Source of the DNA: Lachnospiraceae bacterium | Lineage (GTDB): Bacteria > Bacillota > Clostridia > Lachnospirales > Lachnospiraceae | DNA: 64,000 nt | Direction: 5' to 3' | Assembly (NCBI GenBank): GCA_022767285.1 | Contig: JALENY010000001.1 | Coordinates: 168,679 to 232,678 of the forward strand | Part shown: positions 54,330 to 63,967 of the stretch, piece after piece | How positions within the stretch are numbered: the first letter of the stretch is position 1 | Layout: the number at the start of each line of letters is the position of its first letter | Position numbers and translations under genes: made by a program | The notes under the pieces: model-generated | Told to the model about the DNA's origin: nothing | What the model saw: the letters and a program-made list of their open reading frames with translations, nothing else | Databases searched by the model: none

Positions 54330-55676
54330 TTATTTTTTAATCAGTCCTTCAGCTTCCATAACGGCAATTACCGCATCTACATGTTCTTCACATAGTTCAT
54401 CTGTGGCAGCTTCCACCATGACACGGATGACCGGTTCTGTTCCGCTCTCGCGAACCAGGATTCTTCCCTCATCCCCAAGCGTATCCGCCACTCTCTGAAT
54501 GGCTTCCACAACTTTCGGATTTTCTCTGGCTGCTTTTTTATCTGCCACGCGAACGTTTTTCAACACCTGCGGATAGATTTTTACCGGAGCACACAGCGCT
54601 GACAATGACTGTTTTTTGTCCAGAATAACACCCATGATCATAAGAGAGGTCAAGATGCCATCCCCGGTTGAAGCATATTTGCTGAAAATGATATGACCGG
54701 ACTGTTCACCGCCGATGCAGTGTCCGTTTGCCATCATATTTTCATTTACATATTTGTCGCCCACTGCCGTTTTTTCATAAGAAATGCCGGCTTTGTCACA
54801 GGCTTTGTACAATCCAAGGTTGGACATGATGGTTGTGACTATCGTATTATTATCCAGTTTTCCCTGTTCTTTGAAATAATTTCCACAGACATAAAGGATC
54901 AGATCACCGTCAACCACTCTTCCGTTTTCATCCACTGCGATGCAGCGGTCCGCATCTCCATCATAGGCAAATCCCACATCCAGACCGTTTTCCTTTACAT
55001 AAGCCTGAAGTACTTCGATATGAGTGGAACCGCAGTGTGTATTAATATTCGTTCCGTCCGGCTCACTGTTAATCACATACGTTTTTGCACCAAGTGCGTC
55101 AAATACACTCTTTGCAACAGAAGATGCACTTCCGTTTGCACAGTCCAGGCCTACTTTCATATTTTTGAAGGAACGGGTTGGAATGGAGATCAGGTGGCCG
55201 ATGTAACGATTACGGCCTGCTGCGAAATCAACAGTACGACCGATTTTCTCTCCGATCGCATAGGGAATCTTCGGATTCTCATTGTCAATATACTCTTCGA
55301 TCTGTGCTTCCACTTCCGCTTCCATTTTATAACCGTATCCGTTGATGATCTTAATACCATTGTCATAAAATGGATTATGACTCGCAGAAATCATGATGCC
55401 GCAGTCAAAATTTTCCGTACGTACCACATAGGAAACACTGGGCGTTGTGGTTACATGCAGAAGATAAGCGTCAGCTCCGGAGGCAGTCAGACCTGCAGAT
55501 AAGGCATCTTCAAACATATAGCTGCTTCTTCTGGTATCTTTTCCAATCACAATGCGAGCCTTATGTTCTTTTCCAAAATACCATCCGAGAAAACGTCCAA
55601 CTTTGAATGCATGTTCCACTGTCAGATTAATATTTGCCTCACCACGAAAGCCATCGGTTCCAAAATACTTACCCAT
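54330..55676 (-). CDS. glmM: Phosphoglucosamine mutase
   Basis: Converts glucosamine-6-phosphate to glucosamine-1-phosphate for UDP-GlcNAc and peptidoglycan synthesis. The 448-residue phosphohexomutase has the active serine Ser99 in ISASHNPFYDNG, the metal loop DGDADR and the sugar-binding GGEQSGH. RESGTEPVIRVM near the end is the phosphate-binding loop. It is not next to cdaA-cdaR, unlike the common cdaA-cdaR-glmM cluster; a direct effect of CdaA on GlmM, known in other Firmicutes, would act in trans. Confidence 0.96.
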   Translation of the reverse strand: MGKYFGTDGFRGEANINLTVEHAFKVGRFLGWYFGKEHKARIVIGKDTRRSSYMFEDALSAGLTASGADAYLLHVTTTPSVSYVVRTENFDCGIMISASHNPFYDNGIKIINGYGYKMEAEVEAQIEEYIDNENPKIPYAIGEKIGRTVDFAAGRNRYIGHLISIPTRSFKNMKVGLDCANGSASSVAKSVFDALGAKTYVINSEPDGTNINTHCGSTHIEVLQAYVKENGLDVGFAYDGDADRCIAVDENGRVVDGDLILYVCGNYFKEQGKLDNNTIVTTIMSNLGLYKACDKAGISYEKTAVGDKYVNENMMANGHCIGGEQSGHIIFSKYASTGDGILTSLMIMGVILDKKQSLSALCAPVKIYPQVLKNVRVADKKAARENPKVVEAIQRVADTLGDEGRILVRESGTEPVIRVMVEAATDELCEEHVDAVIAVMEAEGLIKK

Positions 55677-55706
55677 AATTCAAGTCTCCTTCTTTGTCAA
55701 TATAAT

Positions 55707-56627
55707 TTACGAAAACAGTTTTTCCTGATAAACACCTTCTGCAATCAGTTTTTTAAATGCATCCATTACAGATGCTTTATCTTCCCTGTATGTCACACCA
55801 AACCAGTTGTCTCTGCTGTGAAGAACCGTAACATTGGCCAGTTTCTTCTGAATCAACTGATCCACTATGGTCGGAAGTAAATACTCCGTTTTCTGATCAT
55901 CCGGTTTTATATTTTTCAGGAAAAGCGGAAAACCTTCATGCAGTACTTCAATAAATTCCGGTGTAAGTCCCCACATATTCATAGAAACCATGGAATTGAT
56001 ATCCAACGGTGTCAAAACGCCGTTCGTATCAACAGCAGCCCCCTCAGCAGTTTTTACAATATTGCGCGTCTCATTGATACCGGTCAGATGGCCTTCTTCA
56101 TCCGTTATGCAGACGCCCCGGGTCACACCGCCATTGTCGCTTAGAGTATTTCCAAGGATAAATGCGGCCATGCAGATGTCCAGTACACCTTTTGTCTCTT
56201 CACGCTCAGTGATCAGATAATCGTGAATCTTCACAAAGCCTTCTTTTCCATAATAATCATCTGCATTGATGACAGCAAAAGGTTCCTTTAAGATCCCCCG
56301 GCAGCTCAGCAGCGCCTGCCCGGTTCCCCATGGTTTTGTACGTCCTTCCGGGAGCGAAAAGCCTTCCGGCAGATCATCCAGTTCCTGAAACGCATAGGCG
56401 ACTTCGGTGATTTTTTCAATTCGGTTTCCGATAATCTCCCTGAAATCTTTCTCCAGATCTTTGCGAATAATAAAAACAACTTTGTTAAAACCTGCTTCCA
56501 GCGCATCATATATGGAATAATCCATAATAATCTCGCCATTGGGCCCTACCGGTTCCAACTGCTTGATTCCGCCGCCAAAACGGCTGCCGATTCCAGCCGC
56601 CAAAATAACCAGTGCTGTTTTTTTCAT
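55707..56627 (-). CDS. Sugar-phosphate nucleotidyltransferase-like protein
   Basis: A 306-residue GT-A-fold nucleotidyltransferase with the N-terminal signature LAAGIGSRFGGGIKQL and a conserved ADDYYGKEGF metal site. The family resembles UTP- or CTP-dependent sugar-phosphate nucleotidyltransferases, but the substrate is unknown. The ATG at 56627 has GGAGGG at six bases; an upstream ATG at 56666 has no site. It lies between prfA and glmM, so a role in amino sugar or wall precursor metabolism is plausible but not shown. Confidence 0.8.
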   Translation of the reverse strand: MKKTALVILAAGIGSRFGGGIKQLEPVGPNGEIIMDYSIYDALEAGFNKVVFIIRKDLEKDFREIIGNRIEKITEVAYAFQELDDLPEGFSLPEGRTKPWGTGQALLSCRGILKEPFAVINADDYYGKEGFVKIHDYLITEREETKGVLDICMAAFILGNTLSDNGGVTRGVCITDEEGHLTGINETRNIVKTAEGAAVDTNGVLTPLDINSMVSMNMWGLTPEFIEVLHEGFPLFLKNIKPDDQKTEYLLPTIVDQLIQKKLANVTVLHSRDNWFGVTYREDKASVMDAFKKLIAEGVYQEKLFS

Positions 56628-56666
56628 ACGTACCCTCCACATATATTTCTTCAACTGCTCTGACAT

Positions 56667-57740
56667 TTATTCATCCTGCAGATTACACAGCTTTGCTGCC
56701 TGATCTGCAGCAATCAGATTGTCAATTACCTCATCCAGATCGCCGTCAAGAATGGCATCCAGTCGATGCAGGGTAAGCTTTATTCTATGATCCGTAACCC
56801 TTCCCTGCGGGAAATTGTAAGTACGGATTTTTTCAGAACGGTCTCCGGTTCCGATCTGACTCCTTCTGGCTTCTGCCTCAGCATCATGCTGCTTTGCCAG
56901 CTCCATCTCGTACAAACGGGAACGAAGCACTTTTAATGCTTTATCTTTGTTTTTTAACTGTGATTTTTCGTCCTGACAGGAAATAACGATACCGGTCGGG
57001 ATATGGGTCAGACGAACCGCAGAATCCGTTGTGTTGACACACTGACCGCCATTTCCGGATGCGCGGAACACATCAAACTTGCAGTCGTTCATATCCAGTT
57101 GGAAATCAATCTCTTCGGCCTCCGGCATGATTGCCACCGTAATGGTCGATGTATGGATTCTTCCGCCGCTCTCCGTCTCCGGCACACGCTGTACCCTGTG
57201 TACACCGCTTTCGTATTTCAGTCTCGAATAGGCTCCGGTTCCGTTAATCATAAAGGTAACCTCTTTGAAGCCGCCGATTCCGTTTTCATTGAGACTGAGC
57301 ATCTCTGTCTTCCATCTCTTAGTCTCGGCATATTTGCAGTACATACGGTATATCTCCGCCGCAAACAGTGCCGCTTCATCGCCTCCGGCTCCTGCACGTA
57401 TCTCCACAATTACGTTCTTGCTGTCATTTGGATCTTTCGGCAAAAGCAGGATCTTCAGTTCACGCTCCAGTTCCTCAATGCGTTTCCTGGAATCACTCAG
57501 TTCTTCTTTGAGCAGCTGGCGCATTTCTTCCTCTTTTTCCTCCTCCAGCATGGCAATGCTTTCTTCTGCAGTCTGCTGGCAGTTCTTATATTCCCGATAA
57601 GCATCTGCAATCGGCTGCAGATCACTCTGTTCTTTCATCAGTTTCTGAAACCGGTTTGCATCATTCGCCACACCCGGCTCGCTCAATTCGCTTAAGATTT
57701 CCTCCAGGCGAATCAGAATATCTTCCAGTTTGTCAAACAT
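56667..57740 (-). CDS. prfA: Peptide chain release factor 1
   Basis: Recognises UAA and UAG stop codons and triggers peptide release. The 357-residue protein has the stop-recognition tripeptide PET in VPETESGGR and the catalytic GGQ loop [10 protein letters not shown], whose glutamine is methylated by PrmC. Its ATG overlaps the prmC stop by eight bases, the conserved prmC-prfA pair with translational coupling. Confidence 0.97.
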   Translation of the reverse strand: MFDKLEDILIRLEEILSELSEPGVANDANRFQKLMKEQSDLQPIADAYREYKNCQQTAEESIAMLEEEKEEEMRQLLKEELSDSRKRIEELERELKILLLPKDPNDSKNVIVEIRAGAGGDEAALFAAEIYRMYCKYAETKRWKTEMLSLNENGIGGFKEVTFMINGTGAYSRLKYESGVHRVQRVPETESGGRIHTSTITVAIMPEAEEIDFQLDMNDCKFDVFRASGNGGQCVNTTDSAVRLTHIPTGIVISCQDEKSQLKNKDKALKVLRSRLYEMELAKQHDAEAEARRSQIGTGDRSEKIRTYNFPQGRVTDHRIKLTLHRLDAILDGDLDEVIDNLIAADQAAKLCNLQDE

Positions 57741-58572
57741 GGCTTTGCTTTCCTCCTATCACAACGCGGTCCAGACCGCTCAAATCCCGTATTATTTTTA
57801 CATCTCTGTACCCGGCTTCCTGCATCAGTCCGCTTACCGCATCCCCCTGATCAAAACCGATCTCAAAACACAGATAACCGCCGTCTTTCAGACAGTCGCC
57901 GGCCTCTTTTACTATGCGGCGGTAAAAATGCAGTCCGTCCTCCATACCGTCCAGGGCCAGCAGCGGCTCATGATCTTTTACTTCTTTATCCAGCACCTCA
58001 ATTACCTTCGTAGCAATATACGGTGGATTTGAAACTATTATATCATACTTTCCTGAAATTTGCGAAAACAAATCACTTTGAATGAGCTCGCAGTGGATTC
58101 CCAGATTTTCCGCGTTTTTTTCTGCAACTCGCAAGGCTTCCCCGGATATATCCGCGCCTGTACCCGATATACCGGACCGTTCATGCATAAGGCTCAATAA
58201 AATACACCCCGAACCGGTACACATGTCAAGAATGCGCTCATTCCCCTTTATGAGTTTCAGCACCTGTTCCACCAGGATTTCCGTGTCAAACCGCGGAATC
58301 AGCACGCATTCATTGACCATCAGCTTCAGTCCCATAAAATAAGCATATCCTGTCAGATATTGAACCGGTGTGTGTGCAGCTCTCTTCCGGATCAGATCCT
58401 GATATCTGGTAAAATGTTCCTCCGGGACCTCGTCCGACAAGTGAAGATAATAATAGTTTTTGTCGATGTCACAGACATATTCCAAAAGCTCCCAGGCATC
58501 CACCGGTGCTTCCGTAATATCAGCCTTTAACAATTCATTTTTTCCATAATTCAGTACAGCCTGCAGATTCAT
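57733..58572 (-). CDS. prmC: Release factor glutamine methyltransferase
   Basis: Methylates the glutamine of the GGQ motif in RF1 and RF2. The 279-residue protein has an N-terminal helical domain and a class I SAM methyltransferase with the substrate motif NPPYI and the SAM-binding [12 protein letters not shown]. The ATG at 58572 is preceded by TTGGAG at about eight bases; the longer frame lies in the end of the DUF1385 gene. It overlaps prfA by eight bases. Confidence 0.95.
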   Translation of the reverse strand: MNLQAVLNYGKNELLKADITEAPVDAWELLEYVCDIDKNYYYLHLSDEVPEEHFTRYQDLIRKRAAHTPVQYLTGYAYFMGLKLMVNECVLIPRFDTEILVEQVLKLIKGNERILDMCTGSGCILLSLMHERSGISGTGADISGEALRVAEKNAENLGIHCELIQSDLFSQISGKYDIIVSNPPYIATKVIEVLDKEVKDHEPLLALDGMEDGLHFYRRIVKEAGDCLKDGGYLCFEIGFDQGDAVSGLMQEAGYRDVKIIRDLSGLDRVVIGGKQSHV

Positions 58573-58630
58573 TTTTTCTCCAATCCATCGTTTTCCCACG
58601 GCACAGACAGCCAGGAACATTTCTGTTTGC

Positions 58631-59587
58631 TCAGGCTTCTTCGCTGCGGCACTCCTCCAGATAGGCCTTCCAGTCAAAAACCGCATCAACCGCTGCGATC
58701 GCCACTTCAACCATATCTGCCGTCGGCTCCTTTGTGGTCATTTTCTGCAGGGCAAGACCGGGTTTACTCAAAACACAGACCAGCCCATTATCACTTTTTC
58801 CTGCCAGGCGGATGAACTCGTAGGCCACGCCGGCAACGACCGGCATCAGCAGCACACGGATCACGACCCGAAGAAGCGGAGACTCCACACGGATAAAGAA
58901 AAAGAATATAATACTGACTACCATAACGATCAGAAGAAAACTGGTGCCGCATCGCTTGTGAAGCCGCGAACTCTTCAATACATTTTCGACATTAAGATCC
59001 ATCCCGTGCTCCACGCAGTTGATACACTTGTGTTCCGCGCCATGATACATAAAGACCCGCTGAATGTCTTTCATACGCGAGATCAGCACCATATACAGCA
59101 GAAAAATGGCGATCCGCAAAACAGCCTCCACGGTCGTCACCAGCAGATTCGAATCCGTTACTTTTCGCAAAAAACTGGCTGCAAAATATGGAAGCAGCAC
59201 AAAAAGTCCGATGGATAGTACCACAGAAAAAATCATGGTGACCGTCATCATTGCTTTATATGCCTTTTCATCCTTCTTTTCTTTCTCCAGCTTTTCTTCT
59301 TCCGTCAGTTCCTTTTTTACCGTTTCTTCCTCTTCATCCTCAAAAAACTGTGCGGAATACATCAGACATTTTGTTCCGATCACAAGAGAATCAACAAAGC
59401 TGTACACGCCTCGTAAAATCGGAAGTTTCCCGAGCTTTTCCAGCGGGATCACACTCCGGTAATCTTCCACTTTGACTTCAATTTCCCGATCCGGTTTGCG
59501 GACGGCAATGGAATACTTGTCTTTGTGGCGCATCATGATTCCCTCCATGACTGCCTGTCCGCCAATTCCTGATGACTTTTGTTTCAT
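58631..59587 (-). CDS. DUF1385 family membrane protein
   Basis: A 318-residue protein with the family-defining N-terminus GIGGQAVMEGIMMR, four to five transmembrane helices (about 115-160, 160-185, 225-250, 255-275) and the conserved HGAEHKCINCVE segment with likely metal-binding His and Cys. Members are typically found next to prmC-prfA and rpmE in Firmicutes, as here. Function is unknown. The ATG at 59587 is chosen over an upstream one at 59629 because the extension lies in the rpmE terminator region. Confidence 0.88.
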   Translation of the reverse strand: MKQKSSGIGGQAVMEGIMMRHKDKYSIAVRKPDREIEVKVEDYRSVIPLEKLGKLPILRGVYSFVDSLVIGTKCLMYSAQFFEDEEEETVKKELTEEEKLEKEKKDEKAYKAMMTVTMIFSVVLSIGLFVLLPYFAASFLRKVTDSNLLVTTVEAVLRIAIFLLYMVLISRMKDIQRVFMYHGAEHKCINCVEHGMDLNVENVLKSSRLHKRCGTSFLLIVMVVSIIFFFFIRVESPLLRVVIRVLLMPVVAGVAYEFIRLAGKSDNGLVCVLSKPGLALQKMTTKEPTADMVEVAIAAVDAVFDWKAYLEECRSEEA

Positions 59588-59627
59588 ATGATTCAGCTCC
59601 CCAAAATCTGTAGGATTATGCAATAAC

Positions 59628-59664
59628 AAAAATTGGGGCCGGTGGCTGATACCCCCGTCCCCAA
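59628..59664 (-). terminator. Intrinsic terminator of rpmE
   Basis: On the minus strand arms TTGGGGACGG and CCGGCCCCAA (59633-59664) are followed by TTTTTGTT. It separates rpmE from the DUF1385-prmC-prfA run. Confidence 0.85.
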
Positions 59665-59679
59665 CTGATTTTTACCATA

Positions 59680-59883
59680 TTATTTTCCCAGGTTGTATTT
59701 CTTGTTGAATTTATCAATACGTCCACGAGCCTGAGCTGCTTTCTGCTGTCCGGTGTAGAACGGATGACATTTCGAACATATTTCTACGTGGATATCTTTC
59801 TTTGTAGAACCGGTCGTAAATGTGTTGCCGCAGTTGCAGGTTACAGTTGCCTGATGGTATTTCGGATGGATTCCTTCTCTCAT
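59680..59883 (-). CDS. rpmE: 50S ribosomal protein L31 (zinc-binding type)
   Basis: A 67-residue large-subunit ribosomal protein. It starts [19 protein letters not shown] and has four zinc cysteines, C16, C18, C36 and C39, so it is the zinc-dependent (C+) form that is replaced by YtiA-type paralogues in zinc starvation in some bacteria. It has its own promoter and terminator and lies downstream of rho, the order seen in many Firmicutes. Confidence 0.97.
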   Translation of the reverse strand: MREGIHPKYHQATVTCNCGNTFTTGSTKKDIHVEICSKCHPFYTGQQKAAQARGRIDKFNKKYNLGK

Positions 59884-59939
59884 TGTCTTTCACCTCTCTA
59901 TATATACTATTACGTTCTTATTCATTAAACAGCTTTGTT

Positions 59940-59968
59940 ATTGTACCACAAGTCATGCCTGTTTGCAA
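59940..59968 (-). promoter_or_regulatory. Sigma-A promoter of rpmE
   Basis: TTGCAA (59963-59968) and TACAAT (59940-59945) on the minus strand, 17 bases apart, 57 bases before the rpmE start. Confidence 0.7.
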
Positions 59969-60100
59969 GTTCTTTCTATAATAAATATTCATTAGTTTTT
60001 ATCAGATCACAATTGACCTGAATCGGTTATCTGTTTTGATCTCACAACAGACGGAGATTCAAGACGATCCTTTCCGATCGATCGCTTCTGACCGCTCAGC

Positions 60101-61558
60101 TCAAATGAACTTTTGTTTTTTTACCATCTGAACAAATTCTGCATTGGTTCTTGTCCTTGCAAACATATTCAGTATATTTTCCACCGCATCTTCCGGTTTC
60201 ATACCGTTGAGCGCTCTGCGCATGATATCCACAGCTTCCAGTTCTTCTCTGGACAGCAGAAGATCTTCTCTTCTGGTACCGGACTTCTGGATATCCAGAG
60301 CCGGAAATACACGTTTTTCCTGAAGCTTTCGGTCCAGAACCAGCTCCATGTTACCGGTTCCCTTAAATTCCTCGTATACCACATCATCCATCTTGCTTCC
60401 CGTGTCCACAAGGGCAGTTGCCAGCACTGTCAGGCTGCCTCCCTCGCGCATATTGCGGGCTGCGCCGAAGAAACGCTTTGGCATATGCAGAGCCGCCGGA
60501 TCAAGACCGCCGGACAGTGTTCTTCCGCTTGGGGGAACCGTCAGGTTGTAGGCTCTGGCAAGTCTTGTGATACTGTCCAGAAGAATAATGACATCTTCAT
60601 GATTCTCAACGAGACGTTTCGCGCGCTCAATTACCATCTCGGAAACACGTTTGTGATGCTCGGGAAGTTCATCAAAAGTTGAATAAATGATTTCCACATT
60701 TTCGCCCAGAATCGCCTCTTTCATATCAGTAACTTCTTCCGGACGCTCATCAATAAGCAAAATAATCAGGTGAGCTTTTGGATTTGCACTGAGTACTGAT
60801 TTTGCCACATCTTTTAAAAGAGTGGTCTTGCCTGCCTTTGGGGGAGATACGATCATGCCTCGCTGTCCCTTGCCAATGGGGCTTACCAGATCCATAATAC
60901 GCATGGCGGTTGTTCCCCCCGGGCGTTCCAGACGAATGCGCTCATTCGGGAAAATCGGTGTCATATCTTCAAAATTCGGTCGTTTTGCATTTACATCCGG
61001 TGCCAGTCCATTGACAGAACCCACAAACAGCAGCGCCCCAAATTTTTCATTCTGTGTTTTGACACGAACATTTCCTTTTACAATATCACCCGTTTTCAGA
61101 TTAAAACGGCGAATCTGGGACGGTGCAACATAAATATCATTTTCACCCGGCAAAAAGTTTTCGCTGCGGATAAACCCATAACCATCTGCCATGACCTCAA
61201 GAATACCGTTTGCAACCACACCGCTGTCTTCTGCTTCCGGACGGAGTCTGATATTCTCAGATTTGTTGATCTCAGGCCTGCTGTTCTCGCTCCTGGTTTC
61301 ATCGGATCTGGATCCTTCATTTCTCCGGTACTCTGTCCGGCCCGAGCAGTTTGTCTCCGAAATCTTTTCTTCTCTGTTTTCAGAGTTTTCTTTTTTTGTA
61401 TCACTGCCGGCTTTCACTTCCGCCTCTCTTCGATCCTCTTCAAGCATCCGTTCCACCAACTGTTCTTTTTTCAAAGTTGAAATTCCTTTCAGACCGCGTG
61501 CTTTTGCAACTTCTTTCAACGCACTGAGTGCAAGCGATTCATACTTTTCTCTCATCAT
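60101..61558 (-). CDS. rho: Transcription termination factor Rho
   Basis: The hexameric RNA helicase that ends transcription. The 485-residue protein has an N-terminal Rho_N helical domain (about 6-40), a charged Asn/Arg/Glu/Ser-rich insertion (about 48-105), an RNA-binding OB domain (105-180, [19 protein letters not shown]) and the RecA-like motor with SPPKAGKTT (Walker A), LIDERPEEV and ITRLARAYN. The disordered insertion is an extension common in Clostridia and Actinobacteria and can support phase-separation-like behaviour in gut bacteria. The ATGATG start follows an AGAGAGGATAACCT site. Confidence 0.96.
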   Translation of the reverse strand: MMREKYESLALSALKEVAKARGLKGISTLKKEQLVERMLEEDRREAEVKAGSDTKKENSENREEKISETNCSGRTEYRRNEGSRSDETRSENSRPEINKSENIRLRPEAEDSGVVANGILEVMADGYGFIRSENFLPGENDIYVAPSQIRRFNLKTGDIVKGNVRVKTQNEKFGALLFVGSVNGLAPDVNAKRPNFEDMTPIFPNERIRLERPGGTTAMRIMDLVSPIGKGQRGMIVSPPKAGKTTLLKDVAKSVLSANPKAHLIILLIDERPEEVTDMKEAILGENVEIIYSTFDELPEHHKRVSEMVIERAKRLVENHEDVIILLDSITRLARAYNLTVPPSGRTLSGGLDPAALHMPKRFFGAARNMREGGSLTVLATALVDTGSKMDDVVYEEFKGTGNMELVLDRKLQEKRVFPALDIQKSGTRREDLLLSREELEAVDIMRRALNGMKPEDAVENILNMFARTRTNAEFVQMVKKQKFI

Positions 61559-61647
61559 ATAGGTTATCCTCTCTTATTTATCCTGGAAAACTTGTTCGAA
61601 ACGAACTAGAATTAAGATTATCTCTTGTGATTTGCTTTACTTTAATT

Positions 61648-61675
61648 ATCATACCACATTTTTGTTAAATTGCAA
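61648..61675 (-). promoter_or_regulatory. Possible sigma-A promoter of rho
   Basis: TTGCAA (61670-61675) and TATGAT (61648-61653) on the minus strand, 16 bases apart. The leader of about 80 bases contains a near-perfect 8-bp stem (CTAGTTCG/CGAACAAG). Confidence 0.45.
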
Positions 61676-61715
61676 CTAAAAAGAACTCCACGTTCAAACG
61701 CCTTAAAATCTTCCG

Positions 61716-63458
61716 CTAATAAGACTCAATCTGTGTTGAATCACCCACCAGAATCTTCGCACCCTTCTTCAATTTCTGTATCAGCAGTATCATCTTCGAT
61801 TCCGGCATAGATACACACCCCCCGGTGGGACGATCTGCACTGCAATGCACAAAAAAGCCCGCTCCGGCATAGGGCGTACAGGATGTATTGTATCCCATAT
61901 CAATACAGTAATTATATATTGCGCCATAATCAATCAGATGTTCTGAAGCGTTTTTATCAAAATTGGTTATATTTCTGGTGCTCACGAACTGATTATAATA
62001 GGGTGAACTGCTGTCACCTACCCAGTAGTGAGTCGAATCCACTTTTGTGTAAGGAAGTCCGGTTCCCGGGTTATCTTTTATGCCGAATACCATACCCAGG
62101 GTAAAAGTACCGATCGGAGTCCGGCTATGAAACGCATCTGCGGTACCGATTCCCTCCCGGCCGACATACCCGTCTGTCATAAATACCTGTGTCCAACTTC
62201 CATTCTCATCTTTTTCATGAAAGGAAATTCTGGCAGTCGTTCCGACAGCATCAACCACCAGAAGCTGATCCGTTGTCTGCGCAGCCTTTAAGTGGGAAAC
62301 TCTGCATTTGGATGCATCCCAGACGCCGTCTGCGTCCACATAATAGATTCCGATCCATGTATCTGCTGCCATAGCTCCGCTCTTATCCAGATAATACCAT
62401 TTTCCGTTCCACTTCAGCCACCCGGTCTGCATCACACCATTTTGGTCCAGATAATACCAGGTTTCCTCTAACTGGATCCAGCCGATCTGCATGGCTCCGT
62501 TTTCGTCCAGATAATACCACTTTCCGTTCAGGTTTATCCAATCAGTCTGCATCGCTCCGCTTGCATTGAAATAGTACCATGTTCCGTTAATTTTCACCCA
62601 ACCGGTTTTCATGGCTCCGTTTTCGTCCGAATAATACTGAATATCCTTCACTTGATACCAGCCGGTTTTCATGGCACAGTCCTTTGGATCCAGGTAATAC
62701 CATTTCCCATTACTTTTCAGCCAGCCGGTAAAGGCAGCTCCGCTGCTTTCCAGATAATACCACTTTCCGTTAATCCTTTTCCACCCGCCGCTTAGCATGG
62801 CGCCGTTTCCGTCCGAATAGTACCACTTTTCTTTCACCTGATACCAGCCGGTCTCCATCGCCCTGTCTTCCGGATTCAGGTAATACCATTTCCCATTACT
62901 TTTCAGCCAGCCGATGCAGGCTGCTCCGCTGTCTTCCAGATAGTACCATTTGCCATCCAGGAGTTTCCATCCACCGCTTAACATGGCGCCATTTGCATTG
63001 GAATAATACCACTTTTCTTTTACCTGATACCAGCCGGTCTCCATCGCCCCGTCATTCGGATTCAGGTAGTACCAAACACCTTTAAAAAGAAGCCATCCGG
63101 TTTTTACCCTTCCCTGTTCCAGATAATACCAGATACCCTCTATCTGTTTCCAGCCCGTATCTTTCACAGCGATCCCGTCTTCCCCATAGTAATAAATGGC
63201 ATCGCCTTCTTTCTGAAACCCTGTCTTTTTCACCGGTTCCGGATTCTCTTCTTCCGTATCGGATGGATCCCCATTCTCTGAATTTTCGGTTTCTTCATCC
63301 TCCGGATCCATACTTTTTTCGTTGTCCAAACCTGTGATTACTTCATTTTCCGCCCCCGAAGCTGTTCCATCTTCGCCGGATGCCGCCATCGGCATGCAAA
63401 CAATCCCAAGGGTCAGAGACAGTATCAATAATACTGCTGAAAAAATTTTTTTCTTCAT
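61716..63458 (-). CDS. Secreted L,D-transpeptidase (YkuD superfamily) with choline-binding-type repeats
   Basis: A 580-residue exported protein with a signal peptide (1-26), an acidic linker (27-75), about 14 aromatic cell-wall-binding repeats (85-370, WYY...GAM..GW) and a C-terminal L,D-transpeptidase-like domain (about 385-575). The active-site motif is His538 with TGGCVSM, nucleophile Cys548. Such enzymes form 3-3 peptidoglycan crosslinks or attach proteins. The repeats contain a three-repeat supermodule of 62 residues duplicated in tandem. The repeats match those of the Pce-like protein, pointing to a shared wall ligand. The gene follows tRNA-Leu on the same strand and stands alone. The ligand (choline or glycan) is not proven. 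Confidence 0.87.
   Translation of the reverse strand: MKKKIFSAVLLILSLTLGIVCMPMAASGEDGTASGAENEVITGLDNEKSMDPEDEETENSENGDPSDTEEENPEPVKKTGFQKEGDAIYYYGEDGIAVKDTGWKQIEGIWYYLEQGRVKTGWLLFKGVWYYLNPNDGAMETGWYQVKEKWYYSNANGAMLSGGWKLLDGKWYYLEDSGAACIGWLKSNGKWYYLNPEDRAMETGWYQVKEKWYYSDGNGAMLSGGWKRINGKWYYLESSGAAFTGWLKSNGKWYYLDPKDCAMKTGWYQVKDIQYYSDENGAMKTGWVKINGTWYYFNASGAMQTDWINLNGKWYYLDENGAMQIGWIQLEETWYYLDQNGVMQTGWLKWNGKWYYLDKSGAMAADTWIGIYYVDADGVWDASKCRVSHLKAAQTTDQLLVVDAVGTTARISFHEKDENGSWTQVFMTDGYVGREGIGTADAFHSRTPIGTFTLGMVFGIKDNPGTGLPYTKVDSTHYWVGDSSSPYYNQFVSTRNITNFDKNASEHLIDYGAIYNYCIDMGYNTSCTPYAGAGFFVHCSADRPTGGCVSMPESKMILLIQKLKKGAKILVGDSTQIESY
62703..63074 (-). repeat. Two tandem 186-base units inside the L,D-transpeptidase gene
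   Basis: Codons 129-190 and 191-252 encode the same three-repeat block (WYYLNP...METGWYQV, KEKWYYS...LSGGWK, GKWYYL...GWLKSN) with few changes, and a third copy begins at codon 253. The high similarity at DNA level suggests a recent in-frame duplication, a way to change repeat number. Confidence 0.75.
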
Positions 63459-63577
63459 TTGTACAAATCCGCCTTTCTGCGAAGGACACCGATAGAGTTA
63501 TAAAACGATGCGCCTTTGCCAAACTTTCTCCATCGATGATATCGTTTTTCTGGTATTGGCTTACTCAGATCAATACG

Positions 63578-63623
63578 TAAAACGGCGCAAAATCAGAAAC
63601 TTTTCTGTTCGATTTTACGCCGT
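63578..63623 (-). terminator. Intrinsic terminator after tRNA-Leu
   Basis: Thirteen-base arms ACGGCGTAAAATC and GATTTTGCGCCGT (63582-63623) followed on the minus strand by TTTACG. It lies five bases past the tRNA 3' end and before the L,D-transpeptidase gene. Confidence 0.75.
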
Positions 63624-63627
63624 AGAA

Positions 63628-63708
63628 TGCGGATAACAGGACTTGAACCTGCACGTCGTGGACACCAGAACCTAAATCTGGCGCGTCTGCCAATTCCGCC
63701 ATATCCGC
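63628..63708 (-). tRNA. tRNA-Leu, anticodon UAG
   Basis: The minus strand folds as a class II tRNA: acceptor GCGGATA pairing with TATCCGC plus discriminator A, anticodon stem CCAGA/TCTGG around TTTAGGT (anticodon TAG), a long variable arm, and T-arm GCAGGTTCAAGTCCTGT. It reads CUA-type leucine codons. CCA is not encoded in the DNA and must be added. Confidence 0.93.
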
Positions 63709-63853
63709 TTATTTTGTTTTAAGAGTCCTATCATCTGACACAAGTTCTTCCATAATGTACGGTTCGATACCATTCTTCCAAGTTACGCTGGTCAATGAAA
63801 GAAAAGAAAAAAATAGCGCAAACCCTTGTATTTACCGGATTTGCACCACTTTC

Positions 63854-63967
63854 TTTCAGTGAAGCATCGGGGATTCGAACCCCGGACAACTTGATTAAAA
63901 GTCAACCCATTTTATGCCAGCTTTTCCGCATAAAATCAATACTCCTGAGATACTTGGTGCACTGAAA
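63854..63967 (-). other. Degenerate tRNA-Lys-like element
   Basis: The minus strand contains a tRNA-Lys(UUU)-like 3' half: anticodon arm TTGACTTTTAATCAA (anticodon 63897-63899), then a canonical T-arm CGGGGTTCGAATCCCCG (63868-63884). There is no matching 5' acceptor or D-arm; instead a 9-bp hairpin (ATTTTATGC/GCATAAAAT, 63909-63936) occupies that place. Eight-base arms TTTCAGTG and CACTGAAA close the whole 114-base unit. It may be a tRNA pseudogene, the remains of an integration site, or a tRNA-like RNA. The rest of 63709-64000 shows no gene I can support. Confidence 0.5.

Noticed and set aside
63709..63830. Short minus-strand frame ending EELVSDDRTLKTK next to tRNA-Leu
   Set aside because: It looks protein-like for about 25 residues, but there is no start codon with a ribosome binding site and it runs into a T-rich stretch; not enough to call a gene or a recombinase remnant.
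63854..63967. Functional tRNA-Lys gene
   Set aside because: The 3' acceptor strand ATGCTTC has no 5' partner at the right distance and the D-arm is missing, so it cannot fold as a normal tRNA.
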